NCBI GenBank assembly: GCA_964562905.1
Contig: CAZLVG010000048.1
Location: 1 to 6,909 of the forward strand
Direction: 5' to 3'
DNA: 6,909 nt
Source: CAYSWF01 sp964562905
GTDB lineage: Bacteria > Patescibacteriota > Andersenbacteria > UBA10190
Shown: one piece after another, positions 1-6,661 of the stretch
Position numbering within the stretch: the stretch's first letter is position 1
Layout of the letters: each line of letters opens with the position of its first letter
Notes under the pieces: generated by a model
Told to the model about the DNA's origin: nothing
Database searches by the model: none
The model's input: only the letters and a program-made list of their open reading frames with translations
Program-made: the position numbers and the translations under genes

Positions 1-120
1 ATCGGCGGGCGGACTTCCGGCCCGAGGCCCTTGTACACATCGGCTGTGTGGTACTCCGCGCCCGCGGCGCTACTGCTGCTGGGCGGAAGCTTTGTGTTGA
101 TGGGTCGCCGCCGGAATTGA
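1..120 (+). CDS. C-terminal end of a membrane/wall-anchored protein (partial, 5' end outside window)
   Basis: The frame is open from base 1 to a TGA at 118-120, giving the last 39 residues of a protein that begins outside the window. The tail reads as a short polar stretch (GGRTSGPRPLYTSA), a hydrophobic segment of about 17 residues centred on PAALLLLGGSFVLM, and a final GRRRN. Hydrophobic helix followed by an Arg cluster at the extreme C-terminus is the layout of Gram-positive-type sorting or C-terminal anchor signals. A canonical LPXTG is not visible; TSGP sits where the motif's TG(P) would be expected. The main domain and function cannot be judged. No clear terminator follows in 121-260. 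The topology inference is fair, but sortase processing is only a possibility. Confidence 0.6.
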   Translation: MGGRTSGPRPLYTSAVWYSAPAALLLLGGSFVLMGRRRN

Positions 121-260
121 GTGCTGACAGGCTTCCTCAATCTGGCCGGCAATTTCCACTCCAGCTCAACTACCTTGCTCCCCGGTACCCTAAAACTGGC
201 TGTCTCCGGCTGGCGATTATCGTCTGAAGACGGAGGAATGATGTCTAACACACTTCCATT

Positions 261-1397
261 CTATAGTTCTTTGCACCTTTCGTACACTTCTATCGTCTGC
301 TGCGCGCAGCGGCGCCACGTAAACCGGCGCGCTCTCTTTCTTCCGTAAGCAACCAACGCCGAACTGCTATCGCTGGTAATCGCTTGCCTGAGTCCAGCGG
401 CTATGCCGGGCACGTACTCGGGATTAACATATTGAGCCGCCTCGCCCGCCACCTCCGGCAGGCTGGCCACATTTGCCGCCACCACCGGCGTGCCGACAGC
501 CATAGCCTCCAGCACCGGCAAGCCAAACCCTTCATACAGGCTGGGCAGGACCAGGCACGCGGCTTCGGCATACAGAGCCGGCAGCAGAGGCTGCGGCACG
601 AATCCGGCACAGATAATCTTATCGGCCTCCAAACCCAAGCGGCTGGCTTCTCTCGGCATATCGACATAGCCGGGTCGCGGCTTACCCGTCAGTACCAGTT
701 TTATGTCGGGTAAATGCCTGGCTACGGCCGCCAATGCCTCCAACAGGCGGGGAAGATTTTTGTGATTCATCCACACCCCGACGTACAGCACGTACGGATC
801 GCTGGTGCCCAGTCTCAAGCGCAGGCGTTGACGCTGCCGGGGACCGGCCAGAGCGGCAAAATCCTGGCTAACCCCCTCCGGTATTGTTCTTACCAAGCCC
901 GGCAGTTTGAGCGGCAGTTTTTGCAGGTCATGACGCGCGGCCTCCGAAACACAGATAACGCCCCGCGCCCTCTCTACCGCGTGCCGGAAGACCTGCTCAT
1001 AGGCCAGCTGGTACAGTAAGCTCTGCCGACGCTGTCCGGGAAAAATAAATCTAGCGGTGTCGTGAACCGTTACCACGTACGGCCGGTTAAACAGCAAGGG
1101 CGCGTTAAAATGCGTAAAATGGTATAGGTCGGCCTTCGCCCCGTACAGCTGTTTTAAAAAAATAGTCTGTTCCCGCCAGGAGTAATAAGAAGGCGTCACC
1201 TCCCGGATATCAAAACGCTCCGGGGCCAGTGGTAGTATTTGATTTTCAAACGACGCCCTGTCCTGGCGGCGTAGTAGCACTATATATTTTTGCTCTTGAG
1301 GCGCTAGAGCCAGCTGATGCAGTAGGTTTCTGGTATACCTGCCCACCCCGGCCCATCCGTACGCCCGGGCGTCAATGGCTATGGTCATCAGTTGCAT
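261..1397 (-). CDS. Glycosyltransferase family 4 (GT-B fold)
   Basis: This 378-residue protein has the layout of retaining GT4 enzymes, which transfer a sugar from a nucleotide-sugar (or similar) donor to a growing glycan at the inner face of the membrane. Visible motifs are the N-terminal glycine loop AGVGRY (16-21), VTVHD (109-113), VSEAARHDL (150-158), the start of the donor domain YVGVWMNHKNL (205-215), and the EX7E motif EGFGLPVLE with E289 and E297. PSLYEGFGLP is typical of mannosyl/rhamnosyl-type GT4 members, but the sugar cannot be assigned. Length is normal and no membrane helix is seen. The ATG at 1397 is preferred over the one at 1388 because GGGG lies about six bases upstream of it. 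A TATTAT box at 1417-1422 may be its -10. It is divergent from the 1504 gene and no other glycan genes are adjacent, so it may act alone in envelope polysaccharide or glycolipid synthesis. Confidence 0.93.
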   Translation of the reverse strand: MQLMTIAIDARAYGWAGVGRYTRNLLHQLALAPQEQKYIVLLRRQDRASFENQILPLAPERFDIREVTPSYYSWREQTIFLKQLYGAKADLYHFTHFNAPLLFNRPYVVTVHDTARFIFPGQRRQSLLYQLAYEQVFRHAVERARGVICVSEAARHDLQKLPLKLPGLVRTIPEGVSQDFAALAGPRQRQRLRLRLGTSDPYVLYVGVWMNHKNLPRLLEALAAVARHLPDIKLVLTGKPRPGYVDMPREASRLGLEADKIICAGFVPQPLLPALYAEAACLVLPSLYEGFGLPVLEAMAVGTPVVAANVASLPEVAGEAAQYVNPEYVPGIAAGLRQAITSDSSSALVAYGRKRARRFTWRRCAQQTIEVYERCKEL

Positions 1398-1416
1398 TTA
1401 TAACCCCATGCTATCA

Positions 1417-1422
1417 ATAATA
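1417..1422 (-). promoter_or_regulatory. Possible -10 box for the glycosyltransferase gene
   Basis: On the minus strand this reads TATTAT, five of six matches to TATAAT, 20 bases before the ATG at 1397. No convincing -35 box stands 16-18 bases upstream, so the call is weak. The 106-base divergent gap (1398-1503) must hold promoters for both flanking genes. Confidence 0.22.
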
Positions 1423-1503
1423 CAAAGGTAGTCCGGCCGCGGCGCAGCTTGAAGCAGTACCGCCGCATCGTTCTTTTAGCCTCTAAATAACAAGGAGCGT
1501 GCC

Positions 1504-2529
1504 ATGGCCCTGAAGCCAGTAAGTCTTGCTACTTCGGAAGCGGAAGCGGCTCGCCGGCAAGAAATGCGCCAGAAAATCAGCGCCGCCAGCATTGCCGCCA
1601 CCAAGGGATGGCGTAGGTTCAAACGCGGGATCGACTCTCGCACGGTGTACTCCGTCCTGACCAGCGATGGCAGCCGTCCTCGCCCCAAGAGTTTTCCCAG
1701 CCTCGGCTACATGCTGCTGCTGGAAGAAGTGCTGGGTACCAACAACTTCCGACAGGCCTGTCCCTGGACGCTGACCGCGGACATTATGCTAGCGCAGCTG
1801 CTGTACGAACCAGGCATGACCGCCGTGCTGGATGACCAATGGAAATTAAGCCGCCGCCTTAAGGATAGATATTACCGACTGCAGCAAAAGCGCGCCGCGG
1901 CCAACTGGCCCGCCGGCATCGGCCCCGAGCTGATAGACCCTGTACTAGAAGCGGTAATGCCTCCTGCTCTGGCCAGATCTGAGTTGTGGCCGTTCTGCCG
2001 GTCATGCTTAAGAGTACAGTACCGCTTGGAAGAGATACCCGCGAAAAATCGTTCTTTCAACGAAGCGGCTCTGCATCTGACCGGGCAAAGCCGTGAATAC
2101 AGCCAGGTAATAGGAAGTTTCCAGCGTGGTAATGTCATCAACCACTGCCGGACGCTGCTCAAGGAAGCTTTCAAGGCTTACGAGGTAAGAGTTTGCCTGG
2201 GCCGGTGCGCTCAAGTTTTCTCCGCCGCTGCCAGCAACAGCTGGCCGCAGGTGCTGCGCGACCTTCAGGCCCAGATACGCGACAGCCATCTGGCCCGACA
2301 ACGCCCGACCCTTAACACCAGAATCGACCAGGTACTCTCGCCGAGCGAGGCGAACCTGATGACCAATCAAAGCTATGTTTACTTAAAGGATCTTGAAGGT
2401 GTAACCAGAGAAGATCTTTTGTCCCTTACTTACCTCGGCCAGCGCAGCGTGGACAAACTGGTGACTGCCCTGCGCGCGGCTACCGCCGCGGACGCCGCCA
2501 CGGCCGACCGCCGGCCCACGACTGGCTGA
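1504..2529 (+). CDS. Unrecognised protein with a C-terminal RNA polymerase alpha-CTD-like helical domain
   Basis: The 341-residue product is not a family I can name. Its start is secure: AAGGAG at 1492-1497, six bases before the ATG. Residues 1-45 are helical and basic, ending in GWRRFKRG. The middle (about 65-260) is helix-rich with no membrane segment and holds a CxxC (C165, C168) plus CLGRC (C231, C235), which may or may not bind metal. Residues 273-325 resemble the alpha-subunit C-terminal domain: a start like 'I.. LSPSEANLMTN', then YLKDLEGVTREDLLSLTYLGQRSVDKL, close to the 'LL.IKNLGKKSLEEI' helix-hairpin-helix signature that contacts DNA and regulators in alpha. The rest of alpha is absent, so this is not rpoA. 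The tail (326-341) is Ala/Thr-rich and disordered. A cytoplasmic DNA- or transcription-associated role is inferred from this domain only. It is monocistronic, ending in a terminator at 2571. Confidence 0.82.
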   Translation: MALKPVSLATSEAEAARRQEMRQKISAASIAATKGWRRFKRGIDSRTVYSVLTSDGSRPRPKSFPSLGYMLLLEEVLGTNNFRQACPWTLTADIMLAQLLYEPGMTAVLDDQWKLSRRLKDRYYRLQQKRAAANWPAGIGPELIDPVLEAVMPPALARSELWPFCRSCLRVQYRLEEIPAKNRSFNEAALHLTGQSREYSQVIGSFQRGNVINHCRTLLKEAFKAYEVRVCLGRCAQVFSAAASNSWPQVLRDLQAQIRDSHLARQRPTLNTRIDQVLSPSEANLMTNQSYVYLKDLEGVTREDLLSLTYLGQRSVDKLVTALRAATAADAATADRRPTTG

Positions 2530-2570
2530 CTTAAGGCCACCCAGCCAGGCCAACTGGTAAATTAATTTTT

Positions 2571-2593
2571 GCCCCTCGACTGTAGGGGCTTTT
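2571..2593 (+). terminator. Intrinsic terminator after the alpha-CTD-like gene
   Basis: Arms GCCCCT (2571-2576) and AGGGGC (2584-2589) form a 6-bp GC-rich stem with a 7-base loop, followed by TTTT at 2590-2593. It lies 42 bases past the TGA at 2527-2529. On the opposite strand the stem is followed by A residues, so it should not work for the convergent dehydrogenase gene. Confidence 0.8.
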
Positions 2594-2619
2594 ATAATCC
2601 TTAAGCGGCTCTATTACCA

Positions 2620-3837
2620 CTAATAGCCGAGCACTCGCGGATTGACGCGAATAATTTTATCATCGCCCGCGCGCTTCTCTCCCCGGCCGTCACGGTTGCT
2701 GGTGGAGACATATAACCAGCCGTCCGGCCCCACTTTAACCGCCCGCAGCCGGCCGAATCGCCCCGAAAAATGGGAGGTCACCGCGCCTGCCCGCGTTCCT
2801 TCAATTTTAGCCTCATATAAAGATTCACCGCGCAAGCCGGCAAAGAAAAGTTTTCCTTGGTACCACGCGGCGCCGGCCGGCGCCCAGGTCACGCTGGCGC
2901 CGGAATGGATAACGGGAGATCGCATGCCTGCCCGCCGCTGGTCTCCTTCAATCACCGGCCAGCCGTAATTCTGCCCGGGCTGAACCAAGTTAATCTCGTC
3001 CAGCCCGGATTTAAGACCAGACCGTCCGTGCTCCGTCGCCCACAGTCTGCCCTGCTCGTCCCAGGCCAGACCTTGCCCGTTACGGTGGCCGTAAGAGTAT
3101 ACGCGGGTGCCACCAGGGTTGCCCGGCACCGCCGACCCGTCATCCCGCACCCGGAGAATGGTCCCGTTATAGCTGTCAGGATTTTGGGCCTCGCGGGCCC
3201 GCGTGGCGTCGCCGACCGTCACGTACAACCAGCCGTCCGGCCCGAAAGCTATCCGGCCTCCGTCGTGATAACGGGCGCCGGGCAGTCCGTCCAAAACAAC
3301 AGTTCTGTCCTGCAGCTCGCCTCCCCGCAGGCGGTAGCTTTCCACCCGGTTAGTAAGCCCTTGTTCAGTCTCGGCAGTTAGGTATAAATACAGTCGGTTG
3401 TTTTGTTTGAAGTCAGGATGCAGCGCCAGCCCCTGCAGTCCTCCTTCTCCCGCGTGGACCACCCCCCGCACGGTAATCACCGACCGGTCGCGGCCTATTC
3501 TGACCAAGCGCCCGGGGCGCTCCGTGACCAGCATGTCTCCCTCCGGCAGCCACGCTATCTCCCAGGGAATAACCAGCCCCGAGGCCACCACCTGGACATC
3601 CTCTGTCTTCTCCTCGGCCATCCCGTCCGCCTCTTTCTGCCTCTTGGCTGTTTCTGCCCTCTCCACGGCTGCTTCACCAAAATCCGCCGGCGCCGTGGTG
3701 GCCGGCGCCCCTTTGCCGGCATCTTGCCGCGCCGCGGGTTCAAACAACTCCCATGGCCCCCGCCACAGCGCGTAAGCCGCCGTACCCGCCAGCACCAGCG
3801 GCAACGCCAAAAACACTATCCACAATCGTAAAGCCAT
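2620..3837 (-). CDS. Membrane-anchored PQQ-dependent sugar (aldose/glucose) dehydrogenase-like beta-propeller
   Basis: Soluble-type quinoprotein dehydrogenases of this family (GSDH, E. coli YliI/Asd relatives) oxidise the C1 of aldoses with PQQ and calcium outside the cytoplasm. Numbering from the ATG at 3837 (405 residues): a hydrophobic segment at 3-25 acts as signal or anchor; 30-80 is an Ala/Glu/Lys-rich linker; the propeller runs from about 85. Family motifs are PWEIAWLPEGDMLVTERPGRL (91-111), GEGGLQGLALHPDF (130-143), HDGGRIAFGPDGWLYVTVGD (191-210, H191 in the place of the catalytic-base His), YSYGHRNGQGLAW (247-259), ATEHG (267-271) and NYGWP (290-294). The frame stays open upstream to a TTG at 3867 and an ATG at 3849, but only the ATG at 3837 has an SD (GGAGGAG, very close) and starts right at the signal segment. 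No PQQ synthesis gene is in the window, so PQQ would have to come from elsewhere. Substrate is unknown. Confidence 0.92.
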   Translation of the reverse strand: MALRLWIVFLALPLVLAGTAAYALWRGPWELFEPAARQDAGKGAPATTAPADFGEAAVERAETAKRQKEADGMAEEKTEDVQVVASGLVIPWEIAWLPEGDMLVTERPGRLVRIGRDRSVITVRGVVHAGEGGLQGLALHPDFKQNNRLYLYLTAETEQGLTNRVESYRLRGGELQDRTVVLDGLPGARYHDGGRIAFGPDGWLYVTVGDATRAREAQNPDSYNGTILRVRDDGSAVPGNPGGTRVYSYGHRNGQGLAWDEQGRLWATEHGRSGLKSGLDEINLVQPGQNYGWPVIEGDQRRAGMRSPVIHSGASVTWAPAGAAWYQGKLFFAGLRGESLYEAKIEGTRAGAVTSHFSGRFGRLRAVKVGPDGWLYVSTSNRDGRGEKRAGDDKIIRVNPRVLGY

Positions 3838-3977
3838 CTCCTCCACCATAGTAACATCATCCGGCAAGTAAAAAGCGAAGTCGGCGGCGAACCCGACTGG
3901 CTGGCGCGTTTATCCTCGTGCCGCCGAGGCTGGCGTGGCCGCCAAGCGCACGCGAACATCTTGTGCGCAGTTTGCAG

Positions 3978-4006
3978 TTGACAAATACAACCATCTGTGA
4001 TACCAC
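3978..4006 (+). promoter_or_regulatory. Candidate promoter for the 79-residue membrane protein
   Basis: A perfect TTGACA -35 box lies at 3978-3983. With a 17-base spacer the -10 position is TACCAC (4001-4006), a poor match (3/6), so activity would need help or another -10 alignment. It is on the correct strand, with the ATG 51 bases past the -10. Confidence 0.35.
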
Positions 4007-4020
4007 TAAGGTAGTCACAG
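3995..4020. promoter_or_regulatory. Operator-like dyad overlapping the -10 region
   Basis: CTGTGA (3995-4000) is mirrored exactly by TCACAG (4015-4020), and inside these ACC (4002-4004) pairs with GGT (4010-4012) after one bulge. The dyad covers the -10 of the candidate promoter, the usual place for a repressor site. The half sites look like CRP half sites (TGTGA/TCACA), but the gap is 14 bases instead of 6, so CRP is unlikely. It could also form a hairpin at the 5' end of the transcript. Confidence 0.35.
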
Positions 4021-4057
4021 TAAATTCTGGTAGTTCTCTTCATTCAAGGAGCAGCCC

Positions 4058-4297
4058 ATGGAGGTTAAACAGGCCGCCAGCTGGTTTTTGGAAACTTTTC
4101 TGACCTGGCTTTTGCTGTGTATGATCGGTGGCGTGCTCTACGGCGTCTACTACGCCTACGGTTGGACCGGCACACTGGCAGCTTACGCCGCCCTCACGGT
4201 TTGGCTGGTTGACCAGCTCTGGCACTCAGAAGATGCGGACGAGGACGAGCCGGCGGAATCAACCACGGCGCGGGACCACAATGGCACTCGCCTCTGA
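4058..4297 (+). CDS. Small membrane protein with two transmembrane helices, unknown function
   Basis: A 79-residue protein with a strong start: AAGGAG (4046-4051) six bases before the ATG. Two hydrophobic helices are evident, about 13-34 (FLTWLLLCMIGGVLYGVYYAYG) and 37-55, joined by a tight turn at GWTG. After the second helix comes a charged tail, strongly acidic at 58-67 (SEDADEDEPAE) and likely disordered. With a short, mildly charged N-terminus, a hairpin with both ends on the cytoplasmic side is the simplest topology. I do not recognise the family. It has its own promoter-like sequence and dyad upstream and a terminator 30 bases downstream, so it appears to be an independently regulated single gene. 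It is divergent from the dehydrogenase gene, and a shared control region (3838-4057) is possible. Confidence 0.8.
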   Translation: MEVKQAASWFLETFLTWLLLCMIGGVLYGVYYAYGWTGTLAAYAALTVWLVDQLWHSEDADEDEPAESTTARDHNGTRL

Positions 4298-4326
4298 CAT
4301 CCACCACGTCCAGGCCAGGGCACCTT

Positions 4327-4348
4327 GCTCTCCTTAAAGAGAGCTTTT
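4327..4348 (+). terminator. Intrinsic terminator after the small membrane protein gene
   Basis: GCTCTC (4327-4332) pairs with GAGAGC (4339-4344) over a 6-base loop, followed by TTTTATTTT from 4345. It lies 30 bases after the TGA at 4295-4297. The convergent yjbQ gene ends at 4356; on its strand the same stem is not followed by T residues, so it serves the plus strand. Confidence 0.8.
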
Positions 4349-4355
4349 ATTTTCT

Positions 4356-4739
4356 TTAAACAACCGACACTACCACTCGCCGGCGGCGCGGGCCGTCAAA
4401 CTCAAACAACACCACCCGCTGCCAGGTTCCTAGTATTAGCCGGCCGTTTTGCGCCGGCAGGGTAACCTCCGGGCCTATCAAGCTGGCCAGAATGTGGTCA
4501 GGCGCGTGCCGGGGATCGTGCGGATGGCGGAATTTAATATCAGGCATCATCCCGTAAAACGCGTCCAACATGTCCAGATCGGTGCCCGGGTCCAAATCGG
4601 CGCACGCCAAGGCAGCGGTAGTGTGGGTAACGAACAAGTGAATCAGCCCGGCCTGAAGCGTCACCTGCCTGTTAACCTCATCCGTGACGTCCACTACTTG
4701 CTTGCCCTCCGACGTGGCCACCGTTATGTTCTCCGCCAT
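4356..4739 (-). CDS. yjbQ: YjbQ/UPF0047 family protein (secondary thiamine-phosphate synthase enzyme)
   Basis: The 127-residue protein matches the YjbQ/UPF0047 family along its whole length (usual size about 130-140). Visible signatures are GLIHLFVTHTTAALACAD (31-48, with H39), the DPGTDLDML segment (50-58), the His-rich stretch RHPHDPRHAPDH (71-82), HILASLIGPEV (82-92), and LILGTWQRVVLFEFDGPRRR (101-120). The conserved histidines (39, 72, 74, 78, 82) and E113 are placed as in a metal or phosphate-binding pocket. Family members show weak thiamine-phosphate synthase activity in E. coli, but the true cellular role is not settled. The protein is cytoplasmic. It follows the 582-residue gene by 30 bases and probably shares its transcript. 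The start has only a weak SD (purine stretch about 15 bases upstream), which suggests lower expression or translation coupling. Confidence 0.95.
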   Translation of the reverse strand: MAENITVATSEGKQVVDVTDEVNRQVTLQAGLIHLFVTHTTAALACADLDPGTDLDMLDAFYGMMPDIKFRHPHDPRHAPDHILASLIGPEVTLPAQNGRLILGTWQRVVLFEFDGPRRRRVVVSVV

Positions 4740-4769
4740 AAACTGCGCTACCGGCTCTCTCTTTTAAAT

Positions 4770-6518
4770 TCAAGGCCTGACGGCCGGAGCCCGAGCGGGA
4801 GAAGTCGGCCGCGCCTCTTCCTCAGTTTCAGCAGACGGCGTCCGGCCAGTTATAAGACGCATGGCCTCCTGGCCCGTAATAGCCTCGGACGGCACTTTGA
4901 TATCCGCCGGCTGGTTGACGTCTTGCAGATCAACGGACAGCTCAACCGTCAACTGCTTGTCTTTAAATTTCTCCGCGCTGTCCGGCGGCGCCACGTACAT
5001 AACGGCTTTATACCGCACCGGATAAAAAGTTTTATCTTCTATCCACAACTCCATGGTGGTGTTGTCGCGAGCCGCCTGGTAATCCTGCTTAAACTGCTGG
5101 CCGCGCAGCGTTTCCAGGTATTTCTTATCAAGGCGGATCACCGCTTCTTCCCCAAACTTAGCTTCCAGCCGCCCCGCCAACTTTTCATAAAAGACCGGTA
5201 TCTTCTCCGCCGGCACGTCTATCTCGTAATGATATAATTTACGTCCTTCCTCTTCACTCATCGGCAATTCCTTGACCACCGTCAGTATGCCTGTATCGCG
5301 CATAACCTCCAGCACCATTTTATACTGCCGCCTTATCCGCTCGTTCATTTCCTCCGCCCCCGCGCCGGCCGCGGCGCCAGCGCCCGCTATATCCGCCGCC
5401 TGCTGTGGATCCACTTTGATCCATTTCCCTTTCACGGCCGACGGGTCAAAAAAGCCCAGCGACGGCAGCCGGTTTAACTTAAGGTAAATATCGTTTTTAT
5501 TCGTATCCATGACGGCTTCCACGTCGCCCTCAAACGTCGTCCCGCCCAATTTCAGCGAACCGTCCAGCCGGTAACTGTCCGCGCCGGCCGCCTCGCCCCC
5601 GCCGCGCGCCTGTCCGGTAAGGTTGGCGTCAAGTTCAAAATCAACCGGCAGATACTGAAAGCCGCTGGTCTGTGGCTTACGCGAAGTTACCCAAGCCAAG
5701 GCGGACTGCGCCGCGATCATATTCCCTTCGTTGATATAAAGCCGGCTGGTGCCGCCAGTGTCTCCACCGTTGTCGTCAGTGGCCGGAAAAGAAAAACTGT
5801 CCAGTCCCTGCCGGCGGGCCGCCTCCGGCGAGGACAACCGCACTACGAGCAGAAAATCACGACCTCCTTTATCCTGCCGGTATCCTAAGAGGCCGGTCTT
5901 AAGGTCTTCCCGTACGTTATCTTTGATGTTTTCCGGCGTAACTTCCAGCAGCGTGCGGGGGTAATAAATGCCTTCGCCGCCGGCCGGCTTATAAGCGCGG
6001 ATCCGGCTAATCAACAAATTAACCTTCTCCAGCCGCGCGCGATCTGCCGCGGACAACTCATCACCGCCAGCCTGGGCCACCAGTGGTTTTACTCCTGCCC
6101 AACGCGGTTCAGTGTACGCTTTAAGGCCGGCAGTGTAAGTGGCCGCTTTGATCTCCGGCCAAGCCGCGTACATCCGCTCCATAACCTCCTCCGGCTCATA
6201 GTGGCGCGGGAGAAAAGGAATGGTGATCAACCCGGCAAAGTGGGCGGCGGCCGCGCCGGAAAGGGCCAGCACCGTGGCCGCGGCCACTACCGCCGCCGCT
6301 ATCTTCGTCCTCTTCCTGCTTTGCTCCGGCGCGGCCGGCGGCGTTGGCGCTGGTTGCCGCGCGGCTGCCGGCGCTGGCGGGCGGCCAAAGCCCGCCTCCG
6401 TGGCCGGCACCCGTTCTTCCGCAGTCTGTTCAGGTGCAGGCGGTGATTGGCTCTCGGCGCCAGCCGCGTCCACGCCGTCCGTTCCTTTTCCGCTCGCAGT
6501 GGGATAATTTTCCACCAT
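4770..6518 (-). CDS. Single-pass membrane protein with Pro/Ala-rich cytoplasmic tail and LolA/LppX-like outside domain
   Basis: The 582-residue protein begins with a disordered Pro/Ala/Glu-rich region (1-67), a basic stop QSRKRTK (66-72), and one hydrophobic helix at about 73-93, giving an N-in, C-out single-pass topology. The outside part (105-560) has alternating helices and beta strands. The section around 340-545 (NDIYLKLNRLPSLGFFDPS, KGKWIKVD, KLYHYEIDVPAEKIPVFYEKL, MELWIEDKTFYPVRYK, ADIKVPSEA) has the look of LolA/LppX-type half-barrel proteins, in which a strand-rich sheet holds a lipid. This is a resemblance, not a family match. An Ala/Gly linker (378-388) and a disordered Pro/Arg tail (560-582) interrupt it. 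No lipobox or catalytic motif is seen. The ATG has no clear SD; TATGAT at 6530-6535 would, if used, give an almost leaderless mRNA. YjbQ follows 30 bases downstream. Confidence 0.85.
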   Translation of the reverse strand: MVENYPTASGKGTDGVDAAGAESQSPPAPEQTAEERVPATEAGFGRPPAPAAARQPAPTPPAAPEQSRKRTKIAAAVVAAATVLALSGAAAAHFAGLITIPFLPRHYEPEEVMERMYAAWPEIKAATYTAGLKAYTEPRWAGVKPLVAQAGGDELSAADRARLEKVNLLISRIRAYKPAGGEGIYYPRTLLEVTPENIKDNVREDLKTGLLGYRQDKGGRDFLLVVRLSSPEAARRQGLDSFSFPATDDNGGDTGGTSRLYINEGNMIAAQSALAWVTSRKPQTSGFQYLPVDFELDANLTGQARGGGEAAGADSYRLDGSLKLGGTTFEGDVEAVMDTNKNDIYLKLNRLPSLGFFDPSAVKGKWIKVDPQQAADIAGAGAAAGAGAEEMNERIRRQYKMVLEVMRDTGILTVVKELPMSEEEGRKLYHYEIDVPAEKIPVFYEKLAGRLEAKFGEEAVIRLDKKYLETLRGQQFKQDYQAARDNTTMELWIEDKTFYPVRYKAVMYVAPPDSAEKFKDKQLTVELSVDLQDVNQPADIKVPSEAITGQEAMRLITGRTPSAETEEEARPTSPARAPAVRP

Positions 6519-6590
6519 ACTTACTTACCATCATACTACTGCCGGGCGCCTTTTCCTAACTTGAGTCTTGTCCTGACCTCAACTGGCGCG

Positions 6591-6645
6591 GCCCAGCAGC
6601 CTTCTGGCTCCATAGAGCCAGAAGCGGTGAAATAGAGTACTGGGC
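6591..6645 (-). promoter_or_regulatory. Two-stem structured element in the leader of the 582-residue gene
   Basis: Read on the minus strand, GCCCAG (6645-6640) pairs with CTGGGC (6596-6591) and encloses a perfect 10-bp hairpin: CTTCTGGCTC (6624-6615), loop TATG, GAGCCAGAAG (6610-6601). The left joining strand is 15 bases (6639-6625) and the right is 4 (6600-6597). The inner stem is stable and its perfect pairing is unlikely by chance. No T tract follows on either strand, so it is not an intrinsic terminator. It ends 72 bases before the start codon at 6518. It may be a leader regulatory RNA, a stability hairpin or a protein-binding DNA site; it matches no riboswitch consensus I know. Confidence 0.45.
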
Positions 6646-6661
6646 TTAGACGTTAGCCTTC

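Noticed and set aside
221..232. CGTCTGAAGACG near-palindrome sharing CGTCTGAA with the 16-bp inverted repeat
   Set aside because: It lacks the AGGC start of the 12-mer, is short, and has no T tract or promoter around it; likely coincidence.
121..260. Terminator for the left-edge gene or the glycosyltransferase
   Set aside because: CTCCG/CGGAG pairing is possible but leaves a loop of over 20 bases, and the T run is separated from the stem.
2857..3381. 174-codon plus-strand open frame opposite the dehydrogenase
   Set aside because: The minus-strand frame carries unmistakable dehydrogenase motifs; the plus frame has no SD or recognisable domain.
3879..3928. Two small hairpins (AGTCGG/CCGACT and CCTCG/CGAGG) upstream of the dehydrogenase gene
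   Set aside because: Stems of 5-6 bp in GC-rich DNA are expected by chance and no T tract or known motif accompanies them.
3995..4020. CRP/FNR-type site
   Set aside because: The TGTGA and TCACA half sites are 14 bases apart instead of 6, and no such regulator is in the window.
4449..5237. 262-codon plus-strand open frame
   Set aside because: It lies opposite yjbQ and the 582-residue gene, both of which have clear domain or topology support; it is Arg/His-rich as expected of an antisense shadow.
6591..6645. tRNA or intrinsic terminator
   Set aside because: There is no T-loop (GTTC) or anticodon arm arrangement, and no T tract follows on either strand.
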